Numbered from the stretch's first letter, positions 26,052 to 34,918 are shown. The stretch is 64,000 nucleotides of DNA from Sanguibacter hominis ATCC BAA-789 (GCF_012396185.1 NZ_JAAXOW010000001.1:1054001-1118000); one strand, 5' to 3'. The notes: generated by a model not told the origin, from the sequence alone. Numbers and translations: made by a program.

Positions 26052-26531
26052 GTGACGATCTTCATCGCCATCGGCGGCATCGGGCTCGTGCTCCTGGCCG
26101 TCTCCATGGTCGTCGGCGAGGCGTTCGAGGTCGGGGACGGCGTCCTGTCCGGTACGGGCCTCGGTGTGGGCGCCGTCGTTTTCGGCGCGGTCGGCGTCAT
26201 CACGACAGCCAACGACCTCCCGAGCGCCGTCACCTACGTGGGCTCCGCGATCGCAGGCGTGCTCGCCGTCGTCGTCGTGCAGGTCCTCGTCAGGAGGCTG
26301 CAGAGCACCGAGGACGGCCAGCCCATCTCCCTCGTCGGCACGACCGGCGTCGCCAAGACCGACATCACCGCCGAGCGCGGCGAGGTCTTCCTCGACGCCG
26401 CGCAGGAGATCGAGCGCCGCATGGCATGGTCCCGCACCCCGATCCCCGAGGGCTCCCGCATCGTCGTCGTGCAGCAGTCCGGGTCCCGCGTCGAGGTCAC
26501 CCTCGACACCCCCACCGACGGCGCCGTCTGA
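26052..26531 (+). CDS. NfeD-like membrane protein
   Basis: 159 residues: about three hydrophobic segments (residues 3-75), then a cytoplasmic beta-barrel domain (about 90-155: SLVGTTGVAKTDITAERGEVFL...IPEGSRIVVVQQSGSRVEV) of the NfeD/OB-fold type. NfeD-like proteins are nearly always encoded beside flotillin/stomatin-family proteins and are thought to help organise membrane microdomains; here a flotillin gene lies 122 nt downstream. GTG start at 26052 has AAGGA five bases upstream. Confidence 0.85.
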   Translation: MTIFIAIGGIGLVLLAVSMVVGEAFEVGDGVLSGTGLGVGAVVFGAVGVITTANDLPSAVTYVGSAIAGVLAVVVVQVLVRRLQSTEDGQPISLVGTTGVAKTDITAERGEVFLDAAQEIERRMAWSRTPIPEGSRIVVVQQSGSRVEVTLDTPTDGAV

Positions 26532-26653
26532 ACCACCCACGCCAGGGGACCATCCGGCCTGCATGCGCAGGCACCGAACGGCGCCGCCGCACGCGGCGCA
26601 GCACCACCTGACCGCAACGCCGCACAGGAAGGACTCCCCTGCAGGGGGCCACC

Positions 26654-28114
26654 ATGCCGAACGACCCGAACTTCTGGACAGTCATCGGCGTCGGAGCGCT
26701 CGCGATCGCGTTCTTCGCGATCGTCGCCTTCGTCGCCAACCGCATCCGCCGCGTCCCGCCGAACGAGGCTCTCGTCATCGTCGGTCGCGGTGCAGGCAAG
26801 CGCGCCGCCGAGGCGATCGGCGGGCAGCGGGTCGTCGTCGGCGGCCGAGTGTTCGTGTGGCCGATCCTCCAGCAGGGCTTCGCGATCTCGCTGGAGCAGC
26901 GGCAGATCGGTATCACGGTCGAGGGCGTCGACAAGAACCGCATCAAGATCGCCATCAAGGCGTCCATCAACTTCAAGGTCCGCGGCGACGAGGACGGCGT
27001 GCGGCGAGCCGCGCAGCGCTTCCTCTCCCAGCAGGGTGCGCTCACCGAGATCATCAAGGAGTCCCTCGAGGGCTCGCTGCGCTCCATCGTCGGCGACATG
27101 ACGATCGAGCAGATCATCTCCGACCGCAAGGGCCTGTCCGATCGCGTCGTCGACTCGACGAAGACCGACCTCTCCGAGCAGGGCCTCCAGGTCGACCTGC
27201 TCAACATCTCCGACATCTCGACCCCCGGCTCGGACTACCTCGCGAACCTCGGCCGCGCCGAGAACGCGCGCGCACGCCAGGTCGCCGAGGTCTCCGAGGC
27301 CGAGGCGCAGCGGATCGCCGAGTTCGCCGTGATCGAGGCGGCCGAGCAGATCGCCGAGCGTCAGAAGGCGCTCGACCTCAAGCGTGCCGTGATCAAGGCG
27401 CAGACCGACCGCGCCAACGCCGAGGCGGAGGCTGCCGGCCAGCTCGCCCGCGCCGAGCAGGACCGCCTCGTCGCGACCCAGCAGCGCGAAGCCCTCGCGG
27501 AGCAGGCGAAGGTGACCGAGGAAGAGCTCGACATCTCGGTCCGCAAGCCCGCCGAGGCCGACGCGTACGCCGCCGTCCAGCGAGCCAACGCCGAGCGTGA
27601 CGCCGCGAACGCCGCGACCGAGGCCGACGCGTTCAAGCGCACGACCATCGCACAGGCGAACAAGACGGCGGCGATCCAGGACGCCGAGGCAGCCGCCGAG
27701 TCCGTCCGCCGCGCCGGTGAGGCCGAGCGTGACCGCCAGGTCGCCCTCGCCGCCGGTATCCGTGCCGAGGGTGAGGCCCGCGCGGCCGCGACCGAGGCGG
27801 AGGGCCGCGCAGAGGCCGCCGCGACGGACGCCAAGGCAGAGGCGCTCAAGAAGTACGGCGAGGCCGCGCTCGCGCAGGAGCTCATCTCGCGCCTGCCTGA
27901 GATCGTCCGCGCCGCAGCCGAGCCGCTCGCGTCGATCGACAACATGACCGTCATCTCGACGGACGGCGCGTCCCAGCTGACGAAGTCGGTCAGCTCGGTC
28001 CTCGGTGAGGGCCAGGAGATCATCAAGTCCCTGCTCGGGGTCGACTTGTCCTCGTTCGTCCAGGGCATCTCCGGCGCTCCGAAGCCTCCGAGCAGCTCCA
28101 CCCCCGCGTCCTGA
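26654..28114 (+). CDS. Flotillin/SPFH-domain protein
   Basis: 486-residue flotillin-like scaffold. Residues 7-30 are a membrane anchor, residues 35-200 the SPFH (band 7) domain (RRVPPNEALVIVGRG; KASINFKVRGDEDGVRRAAQRF), and 210-420 a long Ala/Glu-rich coiled coil with AEAQRIAEFAVIEAAEQIAERQKALDLK-like heptads. Flotillins gather in lipid microdomains and affect signalling and protein turnover. It sits in an operon with the NfeD-like gene and is followed by a hairpin. Start ATG at 26654 has GGGGG six bases upstream. Confidence 0.92.
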   Translation: MPNDPNFWTVIGVGALAIAFFAIVAFVANRIRRVPPNEALVIVGRGAGKRAAEAIGGQRVVVGGRVFVWPILQQGFAISLEQRQIGITVEGVDKNRIKIAIKASINFKVRGDEDGVRRAAQRFLSQQGALTEIIKESLEGSLRSIVGDMTIEQIISDRKGLSDRVVDSTKTDLSEQGLQVDLLNISDISTPGSDYLANLGRAENARARQVAEVSEAEAQRIAEFAVIEAAEQIAERQKALDLKRAVIKAQTDRANAEAEAAGQLARAEQDRLVATQQREALAEQAKVTEEELDISVRKPAEADAYAAVQRANAERDAANAATEADAFKRTTIAQANKTAAIQDAEAAAESVRRAGEAERDRQVALAAGIRAEGEARAAATEAEGRAEAAATDAKAEALKKYGEAALAQELISRLPEIVRAAAEPLASIDNMTVISTDGASQLTKSVSSVLGEGQEIIKSLLGVDLSSFVQGISGAPKPPSSSTPAS

Positions 28115-28119
28115 CGCTC

Positions 28120-28164
28120 TGACGCGTCGGACCGGGCGAGAACTCACCCTGGTCCGACGCGTCA
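28120..28164 (+). terminator. Terminator after the flotillin gene
   Basis: Arms 28120-28133 and 28151-28164 are perfect 14-bp reverse complements, extended by GGG/CCC with one bulge. Confidence 0.75.
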
Positions 28165-28239
28165 GCAGGTCATGACGAGGCCCCAGCGTGTCGATATCAT
28201 CGGCACACCCGTCACGGCTCTCACCCATCGAGGTCACGC

Positions 28240-29937
28240 ATGCTGTCATCCGCCGACGTTCGCAGCGCACGTTTCACCGCGACCAAGTTCCGTGAGGGCT
28301 ATGAGATCCCCGAGGTCGACCAGGTCCTCGACGCGGCGTCTGACACCCTCGCCCACCTCGAGCGCGGCGAGACCGTCAAGGCTGACGGCTCCCCGCTGCT
28401 GACCCCGAACGACCTGCTCGCGGCACGGTTCACGTCGACGCGCCTGCGCGAGGGGTACGACGTCGTCGAGGTGGACGACCTCCTCGACGAGATCATCACG
28501 ACGCTCAACACGTACATCGCCCGCGCCCAGCGCGGCGAGCCGCTCTCGCCGGTGAGCGCACACGAGCCCGAGGAGCCGCAGGCGCCGACCGCGCCGGACG
28601 TCGCGCCCGCCGCAGACGTCTCCGCGCCGTCGCTCGCGACCCCGGCCGACGCAGAGGACCTCGGCGGCCCTGCCGCCAGCCCCGCTGCGCCGGTGCAGGC
28701 TGCCGCAACCGCGGAGGTGGCGTCCGTCGAGGACGCGCCGGAGGCGACGCCGACCAGCGGCACGACGCCGGAGCCCGCCACCGTCGAGGCCTCGCCGCTC
28801 GGGGCGCCTGCCGAGCCTGCGGCCGTCGAGCCGGGCCCCGTCGAGGAGGCGGCACCCGCCGAGCCGGGCCCCGTCGAGGAGGCGGCACCCGCGGTCGCCG
28901 AGACGGCCCCGGCCGAGCCCGCCCCCGAGACCCCGCAGAACCCTCCGGCACCGCTGCCGTGGGCGAGCTCGCTCGCCGAGACAGCCGCGCGCCACAGCGA
29001 CGCGTTCGTGCCGCAGTGGGCACCGACCGGCGTGCAGGAGCCCCAGCCTGAGACCGCTACCGCCGACGAGACCCCCGCGCCGGTCACCCCTGTCGACGAG
29101 CCGGCTCCCGCGTTCACGCCCACGCCCGCCGAGACCCCGGAGAACACGGCTCCCGCCGTCGAGCTCCCTGCCTGGGCGACCTCCTCTGCTGCCGCACCCG
29201 AGGCACCCGGTGACGAGCCTGTGGGCGATGCGGTGGCCACCCCCGAAGATCCTGCCGGCTCCTCCGCGCCAGAGTCGGCGGACGACGCCACGCTCGAGCC
29301 CGCCGCCCCCGCGCCCGCGCCCGCGCCCGCGCCCGCCGAGGCTGAGGCCGAGGCCGACGCCCCCGACCCCATCGGCGCCGAGGGCCACGCCTGGGCCGCG
29401 CCCGCGTCGCAGCCGTGGACGCCCCCCGCGTCGTCTGAGTGGACCGCGACGCCGTCCGTCCTCCCGGCCCCTGTACCGATCGCCGCCGACGCGTTCGGGG
29501 TCGAGGAGGAAGCGTGGGCTCCGGTCACCGCGTTCGAGCCCATCACGAGCGAGCCGTCCGCACCTGACGCGTCCGAGGCCGAGGCGTCCGCGCCCCTGGC
29601 GAGCGAGCCGCCGGCGCCTGAGGTGTCCGAGCCCGAGGTGGCCGCGCCCGTTGAGCCCTCCACGCCCGCGGCCGTCGAGCCCGAGCCCGCTCCCGAGCCC
29701 GCTCCCGAGCTCGCGACCCGGCGTCTCGCGATGTCGACGATCGAGACGGCCACCGCGCCCGCTCCTGCGGTCGAGGGCCTCGACTCGCAGGCGTTCCTGC
29801 GCCAGCTCACCTATGCGCGCGCCACGTCGGTCGGCGATGCGAAGGAGAACCTGACGTTCGTCCTCCCCGACGGCACCGAGGTGCAGGCGGTCCGCGTGAA
29901 CAAGTCCGCGACAGGCCTCGTCGTCGAGCTCGGCTGA
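28240..29937 (+). CDS. DivIVA-motif protein with long Pro/Ala/Glu-rich region
   Basis: 565 residues. The first 90 hold two copies of the short DivIVA-type motif (ARFTATKFREGYEIPEVDQVLD near residues 8-30 and ARFTSTRLREGYDVVEVDDLLD near 63-85). Residues 105-500 are low-complexity Ala/Pro/Glu with an 11-residue EPGPVEEAAPA repeated in tandem. A compact C-terminal domain of about 60 residues (LRQLTYARATSVGDAKENLT) closes it. DivIVA motifs bind curved membrane at poles and septa, so a cell-envelope or growth role is plausible but unproven. ATG at 28240 has GAGGT five bases upstream. Compositional bias makes antisense frames here look long. Confidence 0.8.
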   Translation: MLSSADVRSARFTATKFREGYEIPEVDQVLDAASDTLAHLERGETVKADGSPLLTPNDLLAARFTSTRLREGYDVVEVDDLLDEIITTLNTYIARAQRGEPLSPVSAHEPEEPQAPTAPDVAPAADVSAPSLATPADAEDLGGPAASPAAPVQAAATAEVASVEDAPEATPTSGTTPEPATVEASPLGAPAEPAAVEPGPVEEAAPAEPGPVEEAAPAVAETAPAEPAPETPQNPPAPLPWASSLAETAARHSDAFVPQWAPTGVQEPQPETATADETPAPVTPVDEPAPAFTPTPAETPENTAPAVELPAWATSSAAAPEAPGDEPVGDAVATPEDPAGSSAPESADDATLEPAAPAPAPAPAPAEAEAEADAPDPIGAEGHAWAAPASQPWTPPASSEWTATPSVLPAPVPIAADAFGVEEEAWAPVTAFEPITSEPSAPDASEAEASAPLASEPPAPEVSEPEVAAPVEPSTPAAVEPEPAPEPAPELATRRLAMSTIETATAPAPAVEGLDSQAFLRQLTYARATSVGDAKENLTFVLPDGTEVQAVRVNKSATGLVVELG

Positions 29938-29939
29938 CC

Positions 29940-30752
29940 GTGCCGGGCGGTACGGCCGAGCACGACGCCTCCGAGCTGTTCGACCGTTTCACCGAGCGGC
30001 TCGTCTCGTCCGTCTCGACGCGGGACGAGGTCCTCGGGCTCGTGCTGCTCGGCTCGGGCGCGCAGCGTGAACGTCTCGACCAGTGGAGCGACCACGACTT
30101 CTACCTCGTCGTGCGCGACGAGGTCGCCGAGCAGATGCGTCGTGACCTGTCGTGGCTGCCCGACCCCGAGCGCATCGTCCTCGCGCCGCGCGAGACCGCG
30201 CACGGTCTCAAGGTCGTGTACGACGACGCGCACGTCCTCGAGCTCGCCGTCGCGACCCTCGACGAGGTCGCGGGCTTCGCGACGAACCACCACCGCGTCG
30301 TCCTGGACCGGGGCGGAGTCGCCGACGCGATCCGCCGTGCGGTCGAGCAGACCCCCGGGCCGCGCGAGGTGGACGTCGACAGAGCGCTCGGGCTCTTCCT
30401 CACGTTGCTGCTGATCGGTGCGGGCCGGGCCCGGCGCGGCGAGCTCGTCGCCGCGGGCGCACACGTACGCACCTATGCCGTCGCCGAGCTGATCGACGCG
30501 TGGACAACCGTGCTGCCGCCGTCGGACGACGCGTTCGTCGACCACCTCGACCGCAAGCGTCGCTTCGAGGACGCCTATCCCGGCGTCGGGGCGCGGCTCG
30601 ACGCCGCGCTCGCGCAGAGCCCCGAGGACGCCGCGCGCACCCTCCTCGACCTCGCCGAGGAGCACCTCGCGGGATACGTCGCCACCTGGCCTGCCGCAGG
30701 GGTGAAGGCCCTCCGGACCCGCTTCGGCTGGCCGACGCCACCACGGGCCTGA
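29940..30752 (+). CDS. Nucleotidyltransferase-like protein
   Basis: 270-residue soluble protein. The N-terminus has LVLLGSGAQRERLDQWSDHDFYLVV, a nucleotidyltransferase-fold signature (GS...SDHD/YL) as in aminoglycoside nucleotidyltransferases and related toxins or antitoxins, followed by an alpha-helical half. No resistance-gene partner is nearby and the substrate is unknown. GTG start at 29940 directly follows the DivIVA-like gene (2-nt gap), so the two are probably co-transcribed. Confidence 0.75.
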   Translation: MPGGTAEHDASELFDRFTERLVSSVSTRDEVLGLVLLGSGAQRERLDQWSDHDFYLVVRDEVAEQMRRDLSWLPDPERIVLAPRETAHGLKVVYDDAHVLELAVATLDEVAGFATNHHRVVLDRGGVADAIRRAVEQTPGPREVDVDRALGLFLTLLLIGAGRARRGELVAAGAHVRTYAVAELIDAWTTVLPPSDDAFVDHLDRKRRFEDAYPGVGARLDAALAQSPEDAARTLLDLAEEHLAGYVATWPAAGVKALRTRFGWPTPPRA

Positions 30753-30820
30753 ACGGGACGTCGTCGCTGGCGGGACCTCCGGTACTGGCGGATCAGGGCC
30801 CGTCGGTGTTGGGTAGGTGG

Positions 30821-31489
30821 ATGAGCGCCCTCCGACGACTGCTCCCGCCCAAGCCGACGCCCGCACGGGTGGCTGCTCTCGCCGGGGCCCTCGCCGTCGG
30901 CTCGCTGCCTCTGCTGCGCACGTGGTCGCTGCAGTGGGGCACGACCGAGTCCGAGCTGGACGCCGAGCTCCCGGGTGACGACCTCCTGCCGATCGCCGAC
31001 CACCAGTCGACGCGCGCCGTCTCGATCCGCGCGACTGCCGACCAGGTGTGGCCGTGGCTCGTGCAGCTCGGCAAGGGCCGCGGCGGCTTCTACAGCTACG
31101 ACTTCCTCGAGAATCTCGCGGGCCTCGACATCCGGTCGGCCGACCGGATCGAGGCGCACCTGCAGACCCTCGCCGTCGGCGACCTCGTCGCCCTCGCGGA
31201 GGGATTCGAGCTCGAGGTCGCGATGCTCGAGCCGGGTCGCACGCTCGTCCTGCGGTCCCCGCTCGGCTCGACCGGCCCTGCGGGCCCACCGTTCCGCTTC
31301 ACATGGTCGTTCACGCTCCTGCCTGGGGCGGTCGGCACGCGTCTCGTCGTGCGCGAGCGGTACCAGTACCTCGCGAAGACGGCGGCTCTCGTCGTCGAGC
31401 CCGTCTCGCTCGTGTCGTTCCTCATGAGCCAGCAGATGCTGCGCGGCATCCGTGAGCGCGCCGAGTCGGCGGCGTTCCTCGCCGCCTGA
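30821..31489 (+). CDS. SRPBCC (START-like) domain protein
   Basis: 222 residues. After a basic N-terminus and a hydrophobic segment (about 15-35), the protein has the SRPBCC ligand-binding fold, with IRATADQVWPWLVQLGKGRGGFYSYDFLENLAGLDI typical of actinobacterial members. The fold usually binds hydrophobic ligands; the ligand here is unknown. ATG at 30821 is preceded by GGTGG. It follows the nucleotidyltransferase-like gene in the same direction and ends before a strong hairpin. Confidence 0.8.
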   Translation: MSALRRLLPPKPTPARVAALAGALAVGSLPLLRTWSLQWGTTESELDAELPGDDLLPIADHQSTRAVSIRATADQVWPWLVQLGKGRGGFYSYDFLENLAGLDIRSADRIEAHLQTLAVGDLVALAEGFELEVAMLEPGRTLVLRSPLGSTGPAGPPFRFTWSFTLLPGAVGTRLVVRERYQYLAKTAALVVEPVSLVSFLMSQQMLRGIRERAESAAFLAA

Positions 31490-31521
31490 CGCTGTCGGGG
31501 CGAGCCCCCGCCACAAGCGCC

Positions 31522-31562
31522 GATCGCCTGGACGCACACGTGCTGTGTGCGTCCAGGCGATC
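31522..31562. terminator. Bidirectional terminator hairpin, first of a related pair
   Basis: Arms 31522-31539 and 31545-31562 are perfect 18-bp reverse complements around the loop GTGCT. It separates the convergent SRPBCC and DUF5692 genes and closely resembles the hairpin at 33415-33459. Confidence 0.8.
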
Positions 31563-31578
31563 CGTGGGGGAGCGACGG

Positions 31579-32547
31579 TCAGACTGCCGCAGCCGCCTCG
31601 GCGGTCCGCGCCTCGCCAGCGGCCTCGGGGCGCTCGGCCGCGAGCCGCTGGTACGACGGCTGCTCGATGAAGAGCTCGTCGCGCAGCGGGTGGCGCTTCT
31701 TCGTGACGATCACACGCACCTGGTAGACGACGACGGCGATGTTCGCGAGGAGCGACAGGAGGCTCACGACGAACAGGGCGGTCGTGTTGTGCGACGCGTC
31801 GACGGCGAACTTGGAGTCGGTCACGAACGACGGGACCGCCATCGTGAACATCATCCAGAACGCGAGGGTCTGCGCACGGTGCTGCAGCCACGCGCCCTTG
31901 CGCAGGAAGAACGCCGGGATGGTGCACGAGATGAGCAGCGCGGCACCCGCGTAGAACGCGTGGTCGCCCACGCAGTTGTACACGTACGCGAAGTTCCACA
32001 GGTCGTACGCGATGATCCAGAACCACATCATGTCGGGCCAGACCATGTCCTGGAACCGGTCGCGCGTGACGAAGATGCCGACCCAGCCGCAGATCGTCAC
32101 GAGGTTCAGGATGCCGGCGATGCCGTTCATGATGTTCCACGAGCCGCCGACCATGAACACGCCGTCGACCATGCCGTGCATGCCCGAGACCTGGAAGTCA
32201 CGGACGACGGCCTCGGCGATGTTGAGCGCGAGGATCGCGGGCGGGAACCACAGCGCGTACTTCATCGCGGCGATGCGCGGGTTGTAGCGGATGAGCATGA
32301 AGCCGATGCAGCCGGCGAGGGCCGAGTACACCTTGACCCAGTGGAACCAGGTGCCGGTCGAGGATCCTGCGCCGGCCGTCTGCGGCCAGACGAAGATCGT
32401 CAGGATGATCGGCAGCACGATGAAGAGCGCGATCGCGGCCTTCTTGGACCAGCGGACGAGCTCGTTGAGGCCGATGAGCGCCCCGAGCACGACGAACCAC
32501 ATGAGGGCCGAGTACCAGGGGATCGAGTCGAAGAGGAACACCGTCAT
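31579..32547 (-). CDS. DUF5692 family membrane protein
   Basis: 322-residue integral membrane protein with about eight hydrophobic segments, beginning MTVFLFDSIPWYSALMWF and carrying many Trp/Tyr residues in loops (for example MVWPDMMWFWIIAYDLWNFAYVYN). It matches the DUF5692 family, whose function is unknown; a hydrophilic tail of about 30 residues follows the last segment. The start is uncertain: ATG 32547 abuts AAGGAG, and a GTG at 32574 would add nine residues. It lies 112 nt downstream of a TetR gene on the same strand and is probably in its operon, so it is likely the target of that repressor. Confidence 0.82.
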   Translation of the reverse strand: MTVFLFDSIPWYSALMWFVVLGALIGLNELVRWSKKAAIALFIVLPIILTIFVWPQTAGAGSSTGTWFHWVKVYSALAGCIGFMLIRYNPRIAAMKYALWFPPAILALNIAEAVVRDFQVSGMHGMVDGVFMVGGSWNIMNGIAGILNLVTICGWVGIFVTRDRFQDMVWPDMMWFWIIAYDLWNFAYVYNCVGDHAFYAGAALLISCTIPAFFLRKGAWLQHRAQTLAFWMMFTMAVPSFVTDSKFAVDASHNTTALFVVSLLSLLANIAVVVYQVRVIVTKKRHPLRDELFIEQPSYQRLAAERPEAAGEARTAEAAAAV

Positions 32548-32659
32548 CTCCTTGGACGAAGGTTGCGGCGACACGGGTCGCCACGGTGGCGCGCCACCCC
32601 TCGCGCGTGACGGCTCCCGGCGCGTGGAGGGAGCCTGCGCTCAGATCTCAGCTCGCGGC

Positions 32660-33247
32660 TCAGCCCTCCTCGCCCATGTGCAGGGCCTGGCGGACGATCG
32701 CGACGAGGACGGCGTCGTCCGTGTCGGGGTTGTTCCGCACGAGGCCGACGAGCCCGTAGATGAGCACGTAGAACGTCTCGGGCACGTGCTCGATGCGGAT
32801 GCGGTGGCGGGCGGCGTACGCCTCGATCGTCGTGACCTTGAGGCACGCGACGATCGCGCGGACGGCGTGGTCGAGGAACCGGTTGTAGAGGCGGGCGTTC
32901 TCGACGCGCTGCAGGTCGTCGCGCAACGGGTCCTCGGAGCCGAGGTGCTGGCGGAAGAGCGCGATGCAGTCGACGAGGGCCTTGTCGATGTTGCCGACCT
33001 CGCGGGCGGCGTCCCACTGGCGGACGGCCTCGGCGAACTCGTCGGCGTAGCTCTCGAAGACGGCGTCGACGAGCGCGTCCTTGTCGGGGAAGTAGTAGTA
33101 GACGAGGCCGCGGGCGATGCCGGCACGCTCGGCGACGTCCTTGATGGAGGTGCGGCCGATGCCCTTCTCGGAGAAGAGCGCGCGCGCGGCAGCGGCGATC
33201 TCCTCCGCGCGCACCTCGGGATCGATGCGCTGCTTGCGTTCAGCCAT
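32660..33247 (-). CDS. TetR-family repressor
   Basis: 195-residue regulator with an N-terminal helix-turn-helix (residues 12-57: EEIAAAARALFSEKGIGRTSIKDVAERAGIARGLVYYYFPDKDALVDAVF) and a helical ligand domain. The ATG at 33247 has AGGAGG six bases upstream; a longer frame from 33271 would begin upstream of the predicted transcription start. A perfect 9-bp inverted repeat covers its own -35 box, so it is almost certainly autoregulated, and the DUF5692 gene downstream is its likely second target. Inducer unknown. Confidence 0.92.
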   Translation of the reverse strand: MAERKQRIDPEVRAEEIAAAARALFSEKGIGRTSIKDVAERAGIARGLVYYYFPDKDALVDAVFESYADEFAEAVRQWDAAREVGNIDKALVDCIALFRQHLGSEDPLRDDLQRVENARLYNRFLDHAVRAIVACLKVTTIEAYAARHRIRIEHVPETFYVLIYGLVGLVRNNPDTDDAVLVAIVRQALHMGEEG

Positions 33248-33275
33248 GGGGGCCTCCTGACCTCGTGTCATGACG

Positions 33276-33305
33276 ACCGTAGGCCCGCTATTGACACAGC
33301 GTCAA
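33276..33305 (-). promoter_or_regulatory. Promoter of the tetR-DUF5692 unit
   Basis: On the minus strand: -35 TTGACG (33300-33305), 18-nt spacer, -10 TACGGT (33276-33281). The -35 lies inside the palindrome below. Confidence 0.65.
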
Positions 33306-33309
33306 TAGC
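33287..33309. promoter_or_regulatory. TetR operator, perfect palindrome
   Basis: GCTATTGAC and GTCAATAGC, exact 9-bp inverted repeats separated by 5 nt, 40 nt upstream of the tetR start and overlapping its -35 box. Confidence 0.85.
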
Positions 33310-33414
33310 GCTGCGGGAAGTCAGGACGAAGGTCCCACCGCAGGTCAGGAGGTCGCGCGACGCCCCTCAGCGACCGCGCCGCGCGCCCGAGCCCCCGACC
33401 TGCCCCTCCACGCG

Positions 33415-33459
33415 CCGATCGCCCAGATCCACACGTCAGGTGTGCATCCGGGCGATCGG
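33415..33459 (-). terminator. Terminator hairpin, second of a related pair
   Basis: Arms 33415-33434 and 33440-33459 pair over 20 bp with two mismatches around the loop GTCAG, 50 nt downstream of the aztD-like gene. It shares most of its sequence with the hairpin at 31522-31562. Confidence 0.75.
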
Positions 33460-33508
33460 TCGGGAGGGGACTGGCGCGCCGAGGGGCGGCGCGCCGGGTC
33501 AGGCGGCG

Positions 33509-34861
33509 TCAGTCGTGGTCGTGGCCCTCGTGCCCAGCGTCCTCGTGCCCGGCCTCGTCGTGCCCGCCGTCGGCGTGGTCCTCGTCGTGCGCCTCGGGCG
33601 CCTCGCCGGTGACGCCGACGATCTCGTCGGGCACGACGTCGAGCGTCGCCTCGCGCCACACCTTGCCGGTCTCGACGTCGACCGCGAGGATCCGTCGCGT
33701 CGCCGGGTCGGTCACGTACACGGAGCCGTCGAGCGCACGGATCGCGGGTCGCGGCTCCTGCCACTCGAGAGGCTCCTCCCAGGCGTCGATCACGGGGACG
33801 GACGTCGTCACCTGAGCCTTCGCCGGGTCGATGACGTGGATCGCCCCGTCGGTCCCGAGGACGAGCGCGGCGCCGTCGTCGGCGCGCTCGAGCGAGCGGA
33901 AGGTGTAGCTCGCGGGCAGGTCGACGAGCGTGAGCGTCGCGTCCTGCGTGTCGACGAGCGAGACGCGCGTCGGACGCTCGAGCTCCGCGTCGGGGTCGCT
34001 CTTGTAGTCACCGAGCACGACCGTCGAAGCGTGCGACCCGGCCTGGTTGCCGATCCGGCCGTACGCGTCCGGGCTGTCGATCTTCGCGATCTCCCCGTCA
34101 CGCACGAGCACGGCGCCGTCCTCGCAGCCGATCAGCACGGCGTCGCCCTGCGCGACGGCCTCGCCGTGGACTCCGGGGCACTCGTCGGTCCGCGCGGTCT
34201 CCTGGCCCGCGGCGTCGAGGAGGCGGACGCTCGTGCGCTCCTCGGCGGTCCCGTCGGAGACGACGAGGCTGCCGTCGCCGAGCTCGACCGCGACCCCGTG
34301 GTGGGCGGTCGGCGTCGTGAGCCGGCGCGCACCCTCGGCGCCGTCGGGACCTGCCGCGAGGTCGGACGAGTCGACGACGACGATCGCGCCCGTGCCGTCG
34401 TCGAACAGTGCGGTGCGCCCGTCGTGCACGACGACGTGGCCGGGCTTCTGCGCGGGGTAGACGGCGCCCGTGAGGTGCGGGGCGGAGGTGAAGTGGTGCG
34501 CGTGGTCGCCGTGCGCCTCGCTCCACGTGCCGAGGTCGAGGACCTCGAAGCCGCGCGACGTCGAGACGAGCGCGTGGCGGCCGTCGCCTGCGGCGTTGAG
34601 GCGCACGTACCCGTCGACGGGGATGTCGGCGAGGACCTCGAGGGTCGACGCGTCGAGGACCTGGACGCCGCCGTCGTACGTGACGGCGATGCGCGGCTTG
34701 GCCGCGGCCTGCTCGGTCGCAGGTTCGGTGACGGTCGCGGGCGTCGAGGCCGTGGTCGCGGCGGGGGTTCCGGGGTCGCTCGCGCACGCGCCGAGGAGGG
34801 CGAGCGGGACGGCGATGCCGAGCGCGAGGCGCGCCCAGGGTGTGCGGTTGGTGCGTGTCAT
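33509..34861 (-). CDS. aztD: AztD-like zinc-binding beta-propeller lipoprotein
   Basis: 450 residues: lipoprotein signal with LLGAC (Cys26), a Thr/Ala linker, then a seven-bladed-propeller-like repeat domain (VLDASTLEVLADIPVDGYVRL and similar blades) containing the His-rich EAHGDHAHHF. The last 28 residues hold seven histidines alternating with Asp/Glu/Gly, a metal-binding tail. AztD of Paracoccus is a periplasmic zinc chaperone feeding the AztC importer protein; by analogy this one should bind zinc at the cell surface. No aztABC genes are in the window. ATG at 34861 is chosen because the signal peptide starts there. A Zur-type box covers its promoter, so zinc starvation should induce it. Confidence 0.8.
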   Translation of the reverse strand: MTRTNRTPWARLALGIAVPLALLGACASDPGTPAATTASTPATVTEPATEQAAAKPRIAVTYDGGVQVLDASTLEVLADIPVDGYVRLNAAGDGRHALVSTSRGFEVLDLGTWSEAHGDHAHHFTSAPHLTGAVYPAQKPGHVVVHDGRTALFDDGTGAIVVVDSSDLAAGPDGAEGARRLTTPTAHHGVAVELGDGSLVVSDGTAEERTSVRLLDAAGQETARTDECPGVHGEAVAQGDAVLIGCEDGAVLVRDGEIAKIDSPDAYGRIGNQAGSHASTVVLGDYKSDPDAELERPTRVSLVDTQDATLTLVDLPASYTFRSLERADDGAALVLGTDGAIHVIDPAKAQVTTSVPVIDAWEEPLEWQEPRPAIRALDGSVYVTDPATRRILAVDVETGKVWREATLDVVPDEIVGVTGEAPEAHDEDHADGGHDEAGHEDAGHEGHDHD

Positions 34862-34918
34862 GGCTGGTGGGGCGCGTGGGCGCCCGCTCCTCTCGGTCGG
34901 GGGATGTCCGCTCCGCAC

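Noticed and set aside
29311-29335. GCGCCC six-base repeats as a separate repeat element
   Set aside because: They lie in frame inside the Pro/Ala-rich coding region and reflect repeated Ala-Pro codons.
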